NCBI RefSeq assembly: GCF_037975245.1
Contig: NC_092577.1
Coordinates: 36,388,898 to 36,452,897 of the forward strand
Origin: Apostichopus japonicus
Lineage: Eukaryota; Echinodermata; Holothuroidea; Aspidochirotida; Stichopodidae
DNA length: 64,000 nt
Direction of reading: 5' to 3'
In this document: positions 1 through 11,156 of the stretch, piece after piece
Numbering within the stretch: the stretch's first letter is position 1
Layout of the letters: each line of letters begins with the position of its first letter
The notes under the pieces: generated by a model
Seen by the model: only the letters and a program-made list of their open reading frames with translations
Told to the model about the DNA's origin: nothing
Databases searched by the model: none
Made by a program: the position numbers and the translations under genes

Positions 1-191
1 AAATATAGTCGTTTGCCTAATGTTGTAGAAGTGTCAATGTAGGTTAGTCGTTGAAAAGTTATTTGTTGAAAAGTATTAAGCGATGCAGGCATATTCAATA
101 AAAACAGTGACGGTAATAAAATGAAAGATAAAATGTGTTTATATAGACAAGCAATCACCAAATTAAAAATTTTGTTAATTTTATTTTAATT
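1..191. other. Window edge, no gene seen
   Basis: AT-rich sequence between the window edge and the GVIN remnant. I see no coding frame, RNA gene or clear repeat here. Confidence 0.5.
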
Positions 192-645
192 TTAAATAAT
201 TTTCATGATGTTTTTTATTGTTGTCTTACGCTTTTTATAACAGTGGTGTAACGTTATCCCATTCGTCCTGTATCTTTGCTGGTTTGGAATTATCATACAT
301 TCTCGCAAAAAAAATTTGAACGTTTTCAATACTCATATCCAGTAGGGTATTGATTTGTCTTCTTTGATTGGTTCAATATACCAAAACCTATAGTCAGTTT
401 TATAATCCTTGTATTTTCTAAATATCTCTTTTTGATCCTTTTGTAATCTATATTCACAAGCTGTGGCCATTAACAGTGTACATGGAGAGGGCATTAGATC
501 TTCTGAATGCGCCCACCTTCCACCTGCCACACCTTGAGGGTAAAGGAAAGTAGCGACGTGTGTATGCTCATCGCTGATTGGAAAATGACAGGTTACCTTA
601 CAGAAGGGAGAAACTGCGTTTCATCTAGTACATCGATGAACCCTA
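192..645 (-). pseudogene. GVIN-like GTPase, broken C-terminal fragment (third copy)
   Basis: The minus strand matches the last part of the giant GTPase exon that ends at 1605, including the segment reading CTLLMAT, then KEI.RK.K.YKTDY, then IEPIKEDK. A tryptophan codon in the 'YW-WVLKT' stretch of the intact copy has become TGA near 333, and the frame is further shifted near 500-530. Around 625-635, about 70 nt present in gene 1 (roughly 2033-2103) are missing. No GTPase domain remains. The fragment lies about 1 kb downstream of gene 1 in the same orientation, so it is probably the remains of an older tandem copy. Homology to gene 1 is direct; the order of events is inferred. Confidence 0.85.
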
Positions 646-1180
646 TTGATTTCGGTGCTAATATCATAAATATTAATGATGTCACAGAGTCAAACGTATA
701 AATCTTCAAATTGCAATAACTTGGCAACCATAAGTTGGAGTTTCGTCAAACTTAATTGGTATGGTGATATTAATAGACCACTTATACATGCTGTGTCTTG
801 ATATCATGCATATTTATGAGGAGGCGGAGCTGAGCGTTATATTTGTAACAGAAGTTTGTATGCACAATAAGAGACAATGGAATGATTGATCAATAACATA
901 CTTGGTGGTTTGGTGGTCCATAATGATTAGATAAACCCGGTTGATTTTGATGCTCATATAATGACTATTAATGAGGTCACAGGGTCAAATGTCAAAATCT
1001 TCAAATTGGCTTTGCATTATTTACCTTACAGGTTTGTATGATTAATAACTTCAAAAGGCAAATATTGATCATTACCATGTTTAGTGAGTAGGTAAACCTA
1101 ATTGGTTTTGGTGCTGATGTCATGACTAATGATGAGTTAACCGGGTGAAGGATTATATGCAGTAAATTGCAGTAACTTAT
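638..1180. repeat. Three diverged copies of a short repeat
   Basis: Related stretches start near 638, 933 and 1092. Each has a pattern like 'aacc..attg.tttyggtgct.at.tcatgaytaatgatgagg', and the first two continue into a 'caaa..tcttcaaatt' block. Spacing is irregular and all copies carry indels. I do not recognise the family. The stretch from 1180 to 1604 shows nothing further apart from a possible gene 1 poly(A) signal. Confidence 0.5.
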
Positions 1181-1432
1181 GTGAAAATCTGATGCTTGAT
1201 CTTCAAAATTGGATTAGTGATATTTGTAGGTAGCAAACACATGCTGATGTGTGCTACAAATGGTTCTTTCATATTTATGAAGGGTCTTGGCTAGTATTAG
1301 TTTTTTTTTGCACACATAACTTACGGGAATGCTTCATCATTACATACTTGGAGTGTTCCCTGTTAATGAAATCAATGAGCAGCAGCAGGAACCATGAAAT
1401 GTTTGCAATCTGGTTTCTTTTGCATTTTGGTG

Positions 1433-1438
1433 TTTAAT
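1433..1438 (-). promoter_or_regulatory. Possible poly(A) signal for GVIN-like gene 1
   Basis: An ATTAAA variant hexamer on the minus strand lies about 170 nt past the stop codon at 1605. It is the closest plausible signal I see. Such hexamers are common in AT-rich DNA, so support is weak. Confidence 0.25.
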
Positions 1439-1604
1439 ATACTTCGCCTAAAGCATCAAAGTGCACATGCTAGCAAGAAAGTTTAAAAATTCGTAACCTT
1501 ATATATAACAGGTGTACTCCGTTGTGTTATATGATTAGCTTACACCACCATGATCTTATGTAAATCTCAAAATTTACGTGCACTGTTTTGCCTTAAGTGT
1601 CTAT

Positions 1605-4600
1605 CTAATTTTTGTGATGTTTGTATTGTTTTCTTAGGCTTTCTATAGCCATATCCGGTGTAATTTTATCCCATTCTACTGGTATCTTTGCTGGGTTTAC
1701 ATCATATATTCGCGCAAAATCATCGTTTAAAGTTTTCAATACCCACATCCAGTAATGTATTGGTTTGTCTTCTTTGATTGGTTCAATATGCCAAGAATCA
1801 TAGTCTGTTTTATATTCCTTGAATTTTCTCCATATCTCCTTTGGCTCCTTTTGTATCATATATGCACTATCTGTGGCCATTAACAGTGTGCATGTAGAGG
1901 ACAATAAATCTCTTGTACGGTGCCAACGACGACCTGCCACACCTCCAGGGTAATGGAAAGTAGCGACGTGTGTATGCTCACCACTGATCTGTAAATGACA
2001 GGTTACCTTACAGAAGGGACAAACTGCGTTGCAAACTCCTAAATGGTCCAAGATCTCCTGAGCAACATCTTTTTTCATTTTTGAGTACAAAAGAGATGTG
2101 TCTGTTTCATCTAGTACTTTAGAATTCCCTGGATGCAGTGCAACTTGTACATCTCTTTTCAACCTTTCACTTACAACTTTGGTTAGGCTATCGGTAAAGC
2201 CTTTAACATCACTTAAGTCAAAATCTTCAGCAACAGACTCCACACCAAATCTGTGAGCGCTGATAGACGTATTCAAAAGAAATTTCCTAGCCCATTTCTT
2301 AAATGTAGTTCGAGCGTCATCTTCAGTGAAACAAGCTTCAGTCTCACGTAAGGCCGTGGTAATTCCACGTACTACGTTGTCTAATTCTTCCGAAATTAAA
2401 GTGATTACCCATGAACCATCTTCAAGTTTCATTGTATTTATTGCTGTTTTAAGAAGCCAACTATAAACAAACTTCTCATTTCGCTTGATAAAGTCAACAT
2501 ACAGTTTTGCTTTCTTCTTGTGAAAGAGCTCTTCTAAGATTTGACCAATCAGTCTCTCTTTGTTATTGTTACAATTATCAGTCCTCATTTTGCTTAAAAG
2601 AGTGACGTTTATGATATTTAAAACTATATCTTGAGTCGCTGTCATTAACTCTGAATATACTCGGTCTACAGCTGCATCGATCTTAATGGTTTCGTCGAAG
2701 AAAGCTAGGAAGTCATTTCGCAAACACTTCTTTTCCTTTTCAAACAATGCTTTCAGCGAATTTACCTTGTCATACTCTGCTTGATATTCTTTGTAAGCCT
2801 CAGCTAGATCACGTGAGGCGTTGATTAGAGAGTTTACTAAAAACTCACTATTAACTTTATGTGTCTTCAACATATTGTACATTTTAGTCAAGGTAGTAAC
2901 AGCATGATTTTCCTGAAACGGTTTCATATGTTGTTGTTGTCGAAGTTCACGTAGGCATGCACTTTTGATTTTATCGAGCTCACTCGTAGCAGTGATATCA
3001 TCTCGAGATCCCGAACTTATCCAATCTTTCACTTTTCTCAACATAAACCTAAGTTTAGTAGTGTACGTTGTACTATATTCAGTGTGCAGTAGTAGTCCAG
3101 AAACGCTTTTATTGCAGGCTTCATCGATTACTTTGTCACTTATTTTGGTTTTTCTGAATTTTTCTTCAAGCTCTTTAGTTTTCTTGCACCAAAGATCTTC
3201 AAATTCGTTATCAAGTTTCGTGCAATTTTTTTTCCAATCGGTATCGGGATTTGTCTTCAGCAAGTGAAGAGCAGTGTTTTTAGCAGCTTGCTTTAGTTCA
3301 TGTTTTGCCTGTTTGATGAAGTGTGGCATGTACTGAATGTCTTCTTTATTTTGCAGTAGAATTTCAGTGTTTATTTCGATAGCCCTTTGGATATCTCGAC
3401 CAATGTCGAATGTTTCATTTTTTACACGCTGCTGTCGTCTCTTCACCTCATCTTCATCGTTATGTGCCTTTACATATTCATCTATTTTCTCATTGACAGC
3501 TTCACATTTCTTATCGATTTCGATTTTCAATTTACCAAAAAATTCATCTTTTGTCGCTCTGCTAAGATTATTACTATTTCTTAGTTCCCACTCAGTCAAA
3601 TCAGTTCTCATTTTCCCAATAAGTATGTTATGCTCTAGTCGAAACCTTTGGTTACTCAGAGCATCAAAACTGTTTTGAAAATTGAACACAAAATCTTCTG
3701 ATTTCACTGCTTCCCATACATCTGTCAATCTACCTATGAACTTTTCCATTGTAAACTGAGGCGGAGTACGTGATGTTTTGTCTTGATTTAAAATACTAGC
3801 CTTTAAAGCGTGAATTTTATCACTATAACCAGAATTTGGAGGAGACATTAAACCCATCCACAAGCATGGGAAAAATTGCAAGTCATCTTCTTCAGCTAAA
3901 GGAAATACATCTGAAAAATCTTGAATGTGTTCTACTTTTTCCTCAGCAGCAGCAATACGAGTGACTTTGTTGAGAGCATCCTTTATTTTAGTCATGTTAG
4001 TTTTATTGTTAGCGGCAGCTGCTATGTCGCTCACTCTCTGCTGAATAATTCTGCAATTCGAAACTAATTCGACTTTCTTCATTCTTATCAAGGCATGGAC
4101 AACTATTTGCAGTACACCAATCATATCAGGGCCAATAGTTTCTTGACCGATATTCAATAGGGTAAGGTCCCCAATGCACATGGCCAGTGTAGCTATCGAA
4201 TTGTCAAAAGTGTGGTCGTTAAGAACAGTTCGATCTGGAGAATGCAATCCTTCAGTATCAATAATCAGAAGATACTCAAAACCAACTGTTTCATGAAATG
4301 CTTCATTCACTTCTAACAATTGCAGGTACAACCCTCGTGTGCATCTACCAGCACGTACCGGAAACCTGGCCCCAAACATACTATTCAACAACGTTGACTT
4401 TCCACTACTCTGGATACCAATTATTGATAACACATATATTCTAGGATTCTTAAGCTCATTTTTTACCCTTGTCAAGACGCCTGAAATCCATTCAATGGGC
4501 ATGTAAGCATTTTCCCCATCTAAAATTTCCAACGAATACCCTTTAAGAAGTAATTTAACTGCCACGTTGGCCAAAATATTGCATTCTTCAGAACATGATT

Positions 4601-6271
4601 CTCTATTGAGTCTTGCTGCATACAAATGACCTAATTCACGAATGAAGTGTTCGCAGCTGATGTTTCTTACACTAAATTGGTGGCTTACTTCCAACAGCTC
4701 ATCTTGTAACTTTCTTATGTTGTCTCTTGTTACGCTTTGCAACTCGGCTTCTTGACTAGAGCAAGCTTTTTTCAGTGCTTCTTTATTTGTTTGCAGAGTG
4801 GTATTTAACTCATCGATGCTCTTGGCTAACGGAGGCATTTCAGCCGTGGCCATCAATTCGATATGAGTTTGGAAAAGAGACATGAAGTAGTGTAATGTAT
4901 CCTCTTCCTCATCAATCAAAACTTGTTGCAATGTTTCCAAAAAACCTTGCATTTTTTCAGACAAACCCTTTTCTGCCTGTTTGTTCCTTAGATTAATTTT
5001 AATGGTGTCTTTTGCTGCAAGCTGAAAATTAGCATCTTGGTCCCCAACAGATAACGGTTTCTTATCAGCTTTGACCCACTCAACCCAACCCTCCTGTAAT
5101 TGTAAATATGAATTCTTCACTTTCTCAATGGATTCTGTTACTGGAAATAAGCATTTTAGCAAGTCTTTTGCGGTCTTGTAGGAGGGATTGTCCTGATCTA
5201 TTGTTACTTCGTTAAAACAAAATAATTTCCAAGTTTCAATTGAGATATATTCTTCATCACTTGTGTCTTTGCAATAGTGTGCAATGTGTTTACAAATTAT
5301 TTTGCTAAGTTCAGTATCACCACGATCAAGTTTGAACATGACGCTATCACCGACACTGTAATTCTCATCCGAAATGCTTACCTCATGTTTAGGCCTACGC
5401 GTTTCCCTTTTCCCTTTTCCCTTTCTATCTTGCTTCGCAATCAAATGTATCACGTTAACATTTTTGAACCTTTTTTTAATGTCTTGGATTGCTGTACTAT
5501 ATTCATCCCTGTTGGAATTATCTACAAAAATAAATATAGCGTTGGCGACCCTGAACATAAATTCCGATTGGGTGGTAAAATCTTCCGAATCACCTCTCAG
5601 ATTCAACAATAACGTAACTTCTTTCAACAAATCTTCTTTTCTGCCGAACATTGGCAGGTACCATTGGGCTTCTATCGACCCACAACAGTTGTACACTTTC
5701 TCATTTTCTTCTTCATAAGACAGAAAATATCGAAATGATTCGTTACCTTGAGCTCTACCAATGACATTATTTAATACAGATGATTTGGAGATTGGAATAT
5801 CACCAAATCTTATGAATGCAGTGGTAAATACAGGCTCACTTACCATACGTTTCTCTGGCGCAGTAGAAGTTTCATTTTCTTTCCATTTTTTTACAACACG
5901 ACTTATTGCCCAAGTAAGCAGCTCTGGTTTCGCGTCATCTCTTACCCCAGGTAATAAGATGGGTAAGGCAAGTTGGCAAGAGGCAAGTTTCTCCATCAGG
6001 TGTTGTCTTAGATGATTATCTGAGCATTGGAGCAATGCATATATGAAATCTCTTACACTCCCATTTATATTAAGGTTCTCTTTCCATGTAATCCTGCTAT
6101 CCAACGAGGTTAACTTGCTGATGAACAGAAAAGGCAAGTCCTCTTTTCCAGTCTCCTTGAGGTTTTTAGGAAACAAACGTACCTCTGTGGCCTCTTTCAG
6201 GGTGAGTTTCTGTGGGAAATATTTCTTTAAGCCGACCTCGTCTAAGTATTCCGAAATACTTTCATCGATTC
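1605..6271 (-). CDS. GVIN/VLIG-like very large GTPase, gene 1, giant exon
   Basis: One uninterrupted exon encodes about 1,555 residues. The first in-frame Met is at 6176, but the frame stays open upstream to a splice acceptor (TTAATCTAG) ending at 6272. The upstream part reads EVGLKKYFPQKLTL, the usual N-terminal signature of GVIN/URGCP proteins, so the 6176 Met is not the true start. Counting from that Met, the GTPase domain has a P-loop GIQSSGKST at about 587-596, a G3 DTEGLHSPD at about 640, the conserved block with FDNSIATLAMCIGDLTLLNIGQET, and then RVSDIAAAANN and LWMGLMSPPN, as in vertebrate GVIN1. Long charged, helix-rich segments follow. Near the C-terminus CPFCK...CHL...GEHTH..TFHY looks like a zinc-binding motif typical of the family. 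Vertebrate relatives are interferon-induced cytosolic or nuclear GTPases; the invertebrate role is unproven. The acceptor is phase 1 and fits the exon at 7160-7211. Confidence 0.93.
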
Positions 6272-7159
6272 CTAGATTAATGAATATGAGATTAGGTTGC
6301 GTTGATCATCGTGTAATTATGAAGTTGTCTTAAAAAATTAAAACGCTAAAGTGTACTATTGTAACTAGTGACACTATCTCAAATTATCAATAATCAATTG
6401 TCACTTTGTACGTACGGTATATAAGTGAATAACAACATGATGTTGCTAGTATAAGAAGAAAAGGCAAACGGTTGTACTCTCAGAGTAACTACCGTTAGTG
6501 TCGGTAGCTGATATATTTATTCAAACCCTTACTCCTCAACGAAGTCTTGACAACGACTTCCTGGGCATTTTTTTTGTCAACAGGTTTCTTTTCGTGTTTC
6601 TTGTGGTTTACTCAGTTGAATGGTGTGCAAATATCCGATGACGTTTTTATGGACAAGCGGGGTAAGAAATATTTACACACAAATTAAACGTATCACTTAC
6701 GGAAATTTATACAAGGGGGTTGGCGAAAAAAGATCAATATGTTTTGGCAACGGAATATTACACACATTTAGAAAATGTTTCTCACCTTTTACCAACAATA
6801 ATGCGCTGAAAGCTATAAGCAACTTCTCTAGACGAGCACCCAGAGACATTATAGAACATTTCAACAAACGCTATATAATTATCGACAAGGGATGGCCGGC
6901 AAAGGATGACAGTAGAAAAGGGCTTAAAATTTATGGACGAAGTCGAGATTGAACGTACAGAGAAATAACACCTATACGAATAGGTCACGGAAAATATACA
7001 GTACCTTTTGTAAAGCAAAGAATATATCCTTATAATATGATGTGAAAATATCCTCCGAAATATTCTCCAAATATGTGGTTGGTATGTGGGAGGGGGAGCC
7101 TGGATATCATTTTCTTTACCATACGTAAGTGGGAAAATGAAACTCGTGCATTGCCTTAC
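6272..7159 (-). other. Intron of GVIN-like gene 1
   Basis: This lies between the giant exon acceptor at 6272 and the donor after the 52-nt exon. Part of it (about 6540-6950) aligns with 37850-38340 in the paralogous intron. Open frames in this stretch in gene 1 are broken in gene 2, so I regard it as non-coding. Confidence 0.6.
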
Positions 7160-7211
7160 CGGAAGATTGTTGTTCCGAAACACGGTTGTTGTTCACTATA
7201 TTTCCGTCCAT
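7160..7211 (-). CDS. GVIN-like gene 1, short 5' coding exon
   Basis: The 52-nt exon has a strong acceptor (tttctttcag) directly before ATG and a GTAAGG donor. It reads M D G N I V N N N R V S E Q Q S S plus one nucleotide. That single G joins the two nucleotides at the start of the giant exon (codon GGA), so the frame continues into ..IDESISEYLDEVGL. The paralogous exon at 39433-39484 has the same length, phases and splice sites with different but related residues, which is good evidence that it is real. The ATG may be the true start if upstream exons are 5' UTR, or it may be an internal Met, because the upstream 120-nt exons also end in phase 0. Confidence 0.78.
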
Positions 7212-7482
7212 CTGAAAGAAAGTGTAAGAGCAAAATTGTAAAGTTAAGGCGTTTCCAACGTTATTTACAATACAACGTTTCAATTAAATCTGAGTGTATC
7301 AAAGACGCTTTGATGCTACGATTACACACGAAATATGAGATTGGTCCAAGCTTACATTCTTGAGATATCGTGTTTACAAGGCGTCGCACAGACACATTCC
7401 ACACACCCCCACCCACGCACACACTCTCTTCCGCCTACATGACTGCAATGGGTACGATTATCGAAACCTAAAAAAAAAGTAC

Positions 7483-7602
7483 CTTATCGATATTTTGCTG
7501 GGAAGTCGTGCTAGTAGCAGTGTCTTTCACATCATCTTCATCCGGGTTCTCTGTTTCCATTATGGTTTCGTTTCTCCCTTCTTTCTTTCTATGTACGTCC
7601 TC
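7483..7602 (-). CDS. Tandem N-terminal module exon, gene 1, unit 1
   Basis: The 120-nt open exon has acceptor ttattatag and donor AAG|GTAC, both in phase 0. It encodes a 40-residue hydrophilic module that starts E D V H R K K E G R and includes METENPDEDDVKDTATSTTS. It is rich in Asp/Glu, then Ser/Thr/Gln, with no hydrophobic core, so it is likely disordered. It is the unit nearest the 52-nt exon and joins it in frame. Unit 2 lies 553 bp further upstream. Confidence 0.7.
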
Positions 7603-8035
7603 CTATAATAATCAACACAGCAGAATGACTCAAATTAATTCTTCCGAAATGAACTCCCATTTTAATTATATCAATCATTGCATATGAACATATTAATCAT
7701 TTGAACTGACAATATAAATGGTTTCGCTATCATTTATATATCAGTTTATAAACCGTTTGACGGAAATAATTTGAATTAACAAATAAAGTTAAAGTATATG
7801 GACTTAGTGTCGGGCCATATTTTGTGTTGATCATAATGATTTGAAAATATACGCCAAAAGTATGACGGTATCAAAAAAATATATACTATAATGTATCTTT
7901 CTGTTTTGTCTTTCTTTCTATCAGGAAAACGGACCCACACTTTAATTATCGCAGAACTGGTTTAATACCCGAGGTTATAGTGCACCATTGTTTTATTCAC
8001 TTGATCCTATACTACAGTGGATAATAAAAATGTAC

Positions 8036-8155
8036 CTTATCGATATTTTGCTGGGAAGTCGTGCTAGTAGCAGCGTCTTTCACATCATCTTCATCCGGGT
8101 TCTCTGTTTCCATTATGGTTTCGTTTCTCCCTTCTTTCTTTCTATGTACGTCCTC
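8036..8155 (-). CDS. Tandem N-terminal module exon, gene 1, unit 2
   Basis: Same 120-nt phase 0-0 exon as the unit at 7483, with intact reading frame, acceptor ttattatag and donor AAG|GTAC. The encoded module is essentially the same. The flanking introns (about 433 nt) are also highly similar, so the duplication is recent. Confidence 0.7.
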
Positions 8156-8588
8156 CTATAATAATCAACACAGCAGAATAACTCAAATTTATTCTTCCGA
8201 AATGAACTCCCATATTAATTATATTAATCATTGCATTTGAACATATTAATCATTTGAACTGACAATATAAATGGTTTCGCTATCATTTTTATATCAGTTT
8301 ATAAACCGTTTGACGGAAATAATTTGAATTAACAAATAAAGTTAAAGTATATGGACTTAGTGTCGGGCCCAATTTTGTGTTGATCATAATGATTTGAAAA
8401 TATACGCCAAAAGTATGACGGTATCAAAAAAATATATACTATAATGTATCTTTCTGTTTTGTCTTTCTTTCTATCAGGAAAACGGACCCACACTTTAATT
8501 ATCGCAGAACTGGTTTAGTACCCGAGGTTATAGTGCATCATTGTTTTATTCACTTGATCCTATACTACAGTGGATAACAAAAATGTAC

Positions 8589-8708
8589 CTTATCGATATT
8601 TTGCTGGGAAGTCGTGCTAGTAGCAGTGTCTTTCACATCATCTTCATCCGGGTTCTCTGTTTCCATTATGGTTTCGTTTCTCCCTTCTTTCTTTCTACAT
8701 ACGTCCTC
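8589..8708 (-). CDS. Tandem N-terminal module exon, gene 1, unit 3
   Basis: This is the most upstream unit, exactly 553 bp from unit 2. The frame is intact, with a His-to-Cys change at the fourth codon and acceptor ttattaaag. Its upstream intron is more diverged than those of units 1 and 2, so it is the older unit. If transcription starts just upstream, the internal ATG (METENPDEDD) could be the initiation codon. Confidence 0.65.
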
Positions 8709-9005
8709 CTTTAATAATCAACACAGCAGAATAACTCAAATTTATTCTTCGGAAATGAACTCCAATATTAAGTTTATCAATCATTGCATTTGAGCTGACA
8801 ATAGCAATCGCTTCGCTTGTTTTAATAAAATTATAAATCGTTTGAAGGAAATCATTTGAATCAACAGAGAAAGTTGAGGTATAAACTGGGGTTCATGTTA
8901 TGTGTTGACTTTAATGGTTTTGAAAATACGCCAAGAGTATGACAGTATAAAAAAAAAAATGTTTTTTTCCTCTTTCTTCCATTGAAGTAAAACGGACCCA
9001 TCATC

Positions 9006-11113
9006 GTTCGTTTTTCTGTTTAATGAGTCGGTCTTATAAGAGTGGTCTTGCTCTTCAGTATTTTTGGAAGCACTGTTGTAGAAATGTTGATGTAACTAAG
9101 ACTTTTACATTAGTTCTGTGGCAATGCGTTGTACTTATTAGATGCTAAATATGCTTAAAATTGTCACATTTGTCTGGCGTTTTAGAAGGCATAAGTATTT
9201 TACTTCCATTTAAAATCTCTTCAACCTACTGGTGTTTGTACTACATGTTTTTACTCTCATAAAGTAGATTTGCGTCGTTGGAAGTAGACAAACTGTGTGT
9301 GGTGAAGCGCTAAATATTACAAAGTAATGTTACTGTTTTCTATTGAGGATATGTTTTCTACTTTTACTAGAAAAACAGACTGAGCTTTGTGGAGTATATC
9401 TAGTGTCATAATGTGTGTGTTGCTTCTATATGGTGTTTTATCCAAAGTTAACCTTTAACATTAAAAGTATTTGGATTGTCACAATTCTTCATAAACTTGA
9501 GTTTTATGGGGCTCGGGTCAATGGGTCTATTGTTTTTAACAGTTATCTTTCCAACAGAAATCCGTTTTTATTTTATCAATAAGGTTAAGTCAAGCCCTAC
9601 ATTCTTAAACTTTGCACACACGAATAAAGTCATCTTGTTATACATATGTTATACAAGCACATACATGGTGCCATAAGTAGAGTTAAAGAGTACTATTGCA
9701 TATTTGAGCACATTCACTTTATCAGAAACATAGAAACCTATAAAATAGCAGGGGTGAGCAGATGAGAATGAAACATACCATAATAATGATCTCATAGCGT
9801 TTTTACAAATAATCTGTTACCAAATGACAAGAAAGCTACCTCCAGAATTTTCCGTTCTCAATTTTTGAAGTTTAAGGTATTGGATCCTTCTATTCAAAGT
9901 GTCGATTTTTATGGTACCTCTTTTTCTCAAGTTGTTAAACTCCCAGGTGCTGTTATTCCAGTCGGTGTTGTTAAATTATATGTATCGAGAAAATGTCAAA
10001 AGACAGGTACTATTACACGTCTTTGTGTTATTCGCCTATATAACTATAACATACATACTCTCTTTTTTCTTTCTTACTGTGCAATCATTTGTGACAGCAC
10101 TTACTGCTCTAGAATTAAACTGTCATTCGTTTAATAGAATCGAAATATTAAAATATAACTTCGTGTCTATCATTCGGCACCGTTATTTGCCTCTTCCTAT
10201 AACATCCACCACTATTAAATTTTTGTTTATGTTTCATCGGATATGTGCCTGCTTTCAATCATTATTCCAGTTTCGACGGGCTACACACTCTTGTTGTCCT
10301 CCTTTCGCGCAACAATCCTTCCATGCCCTCCTATAGGATCACAACATACGCTATGTATAATTTGCAGGCAGTTTTCTTTTCTATTCTCTCTTCTCTTTTT
10401 TCCTTGCAATTATGTCTTTGCTTGTCCGGTTTAGAATTAACAAATTATTGTGCGATGATGATCAGGGAAAAGAAAGACAAACAGACTTATAACTCCGAAT
10501 TACAATAAATAACACAAAATGTTACAAAATCCGAAGTTATGTCACATTTAAGCAAAGACAAGATTTTAGTACGTTCACTAATGTTGTTGTTTCATGTTAC
10601 TCTGTATAACTAACTGCTCCGATTATTCCTTAACTTGTAGAAGTTATTGGGTGGGGGAGGGGGGGTGACACATATCACATAGCAAATCGCTCCTACCACT
10701 CTAACATTATCTCTGCAAAGTTTGATTTAAGTCCACTGTGGGTGGATATGTTGAACATTAATATCATCTCTGAGATCTGAGCTTGACATTTGTCGATGCA
10801 GAGATCACATGAAAATGGTATTTTTTGCATTGGCCAGCTAAGAACTAAGACGTAAAGGTTGCAAATTTTGAAAAACTTCCCTAGGTTCTATTAAATGAAA
10901 TATAATAAGAATCGATTTCAAAGAGAATTCATAAACCTTCTTAGGTGTAATGAACTTAACAGAATTTAATATATTCGGAATTCCCTCTTAACGATTTTTA
11001 ACGTTATATATTAAACGTTATATATTAAAGTTCACCTGTCACCGAGCCTGCACGTGTGACTCTAACAGGTATCACTCCTAGAATCAACAACGCGCAATTT
11101 GTTATAATGTATT

Positions 11114-11156
<43 letters not shown>

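Larger units (their letters stand above)
7471..9005. repeat. 553-bp tandem repeat array carrying the module exons (gene 1)
   Basis: Three units of 553 bp, each an exon of 120 nt plus intron. Repeated landmarks are 'accttatcgatattttgctg', 'acggacccacactttaatta' and 'gtatggacttagtgtcgggcc'-like text. The last unit ends near 9005 after its 'aaaacggaccca' landmark. Confidence 0.9.

Noticed and set aside
2965-3678. Plus-strand frames within the GTPase exon
   Set aside because: They are antisense shadows of the long minus-strand coding exon.
9865-10134. 89-codon frame conserved in copy 2 (44091-44372)
   Set aside because: Similarity is explained by the recent duplication. Differences are mostly amino-acid changing and the overlapping frame is equally open.
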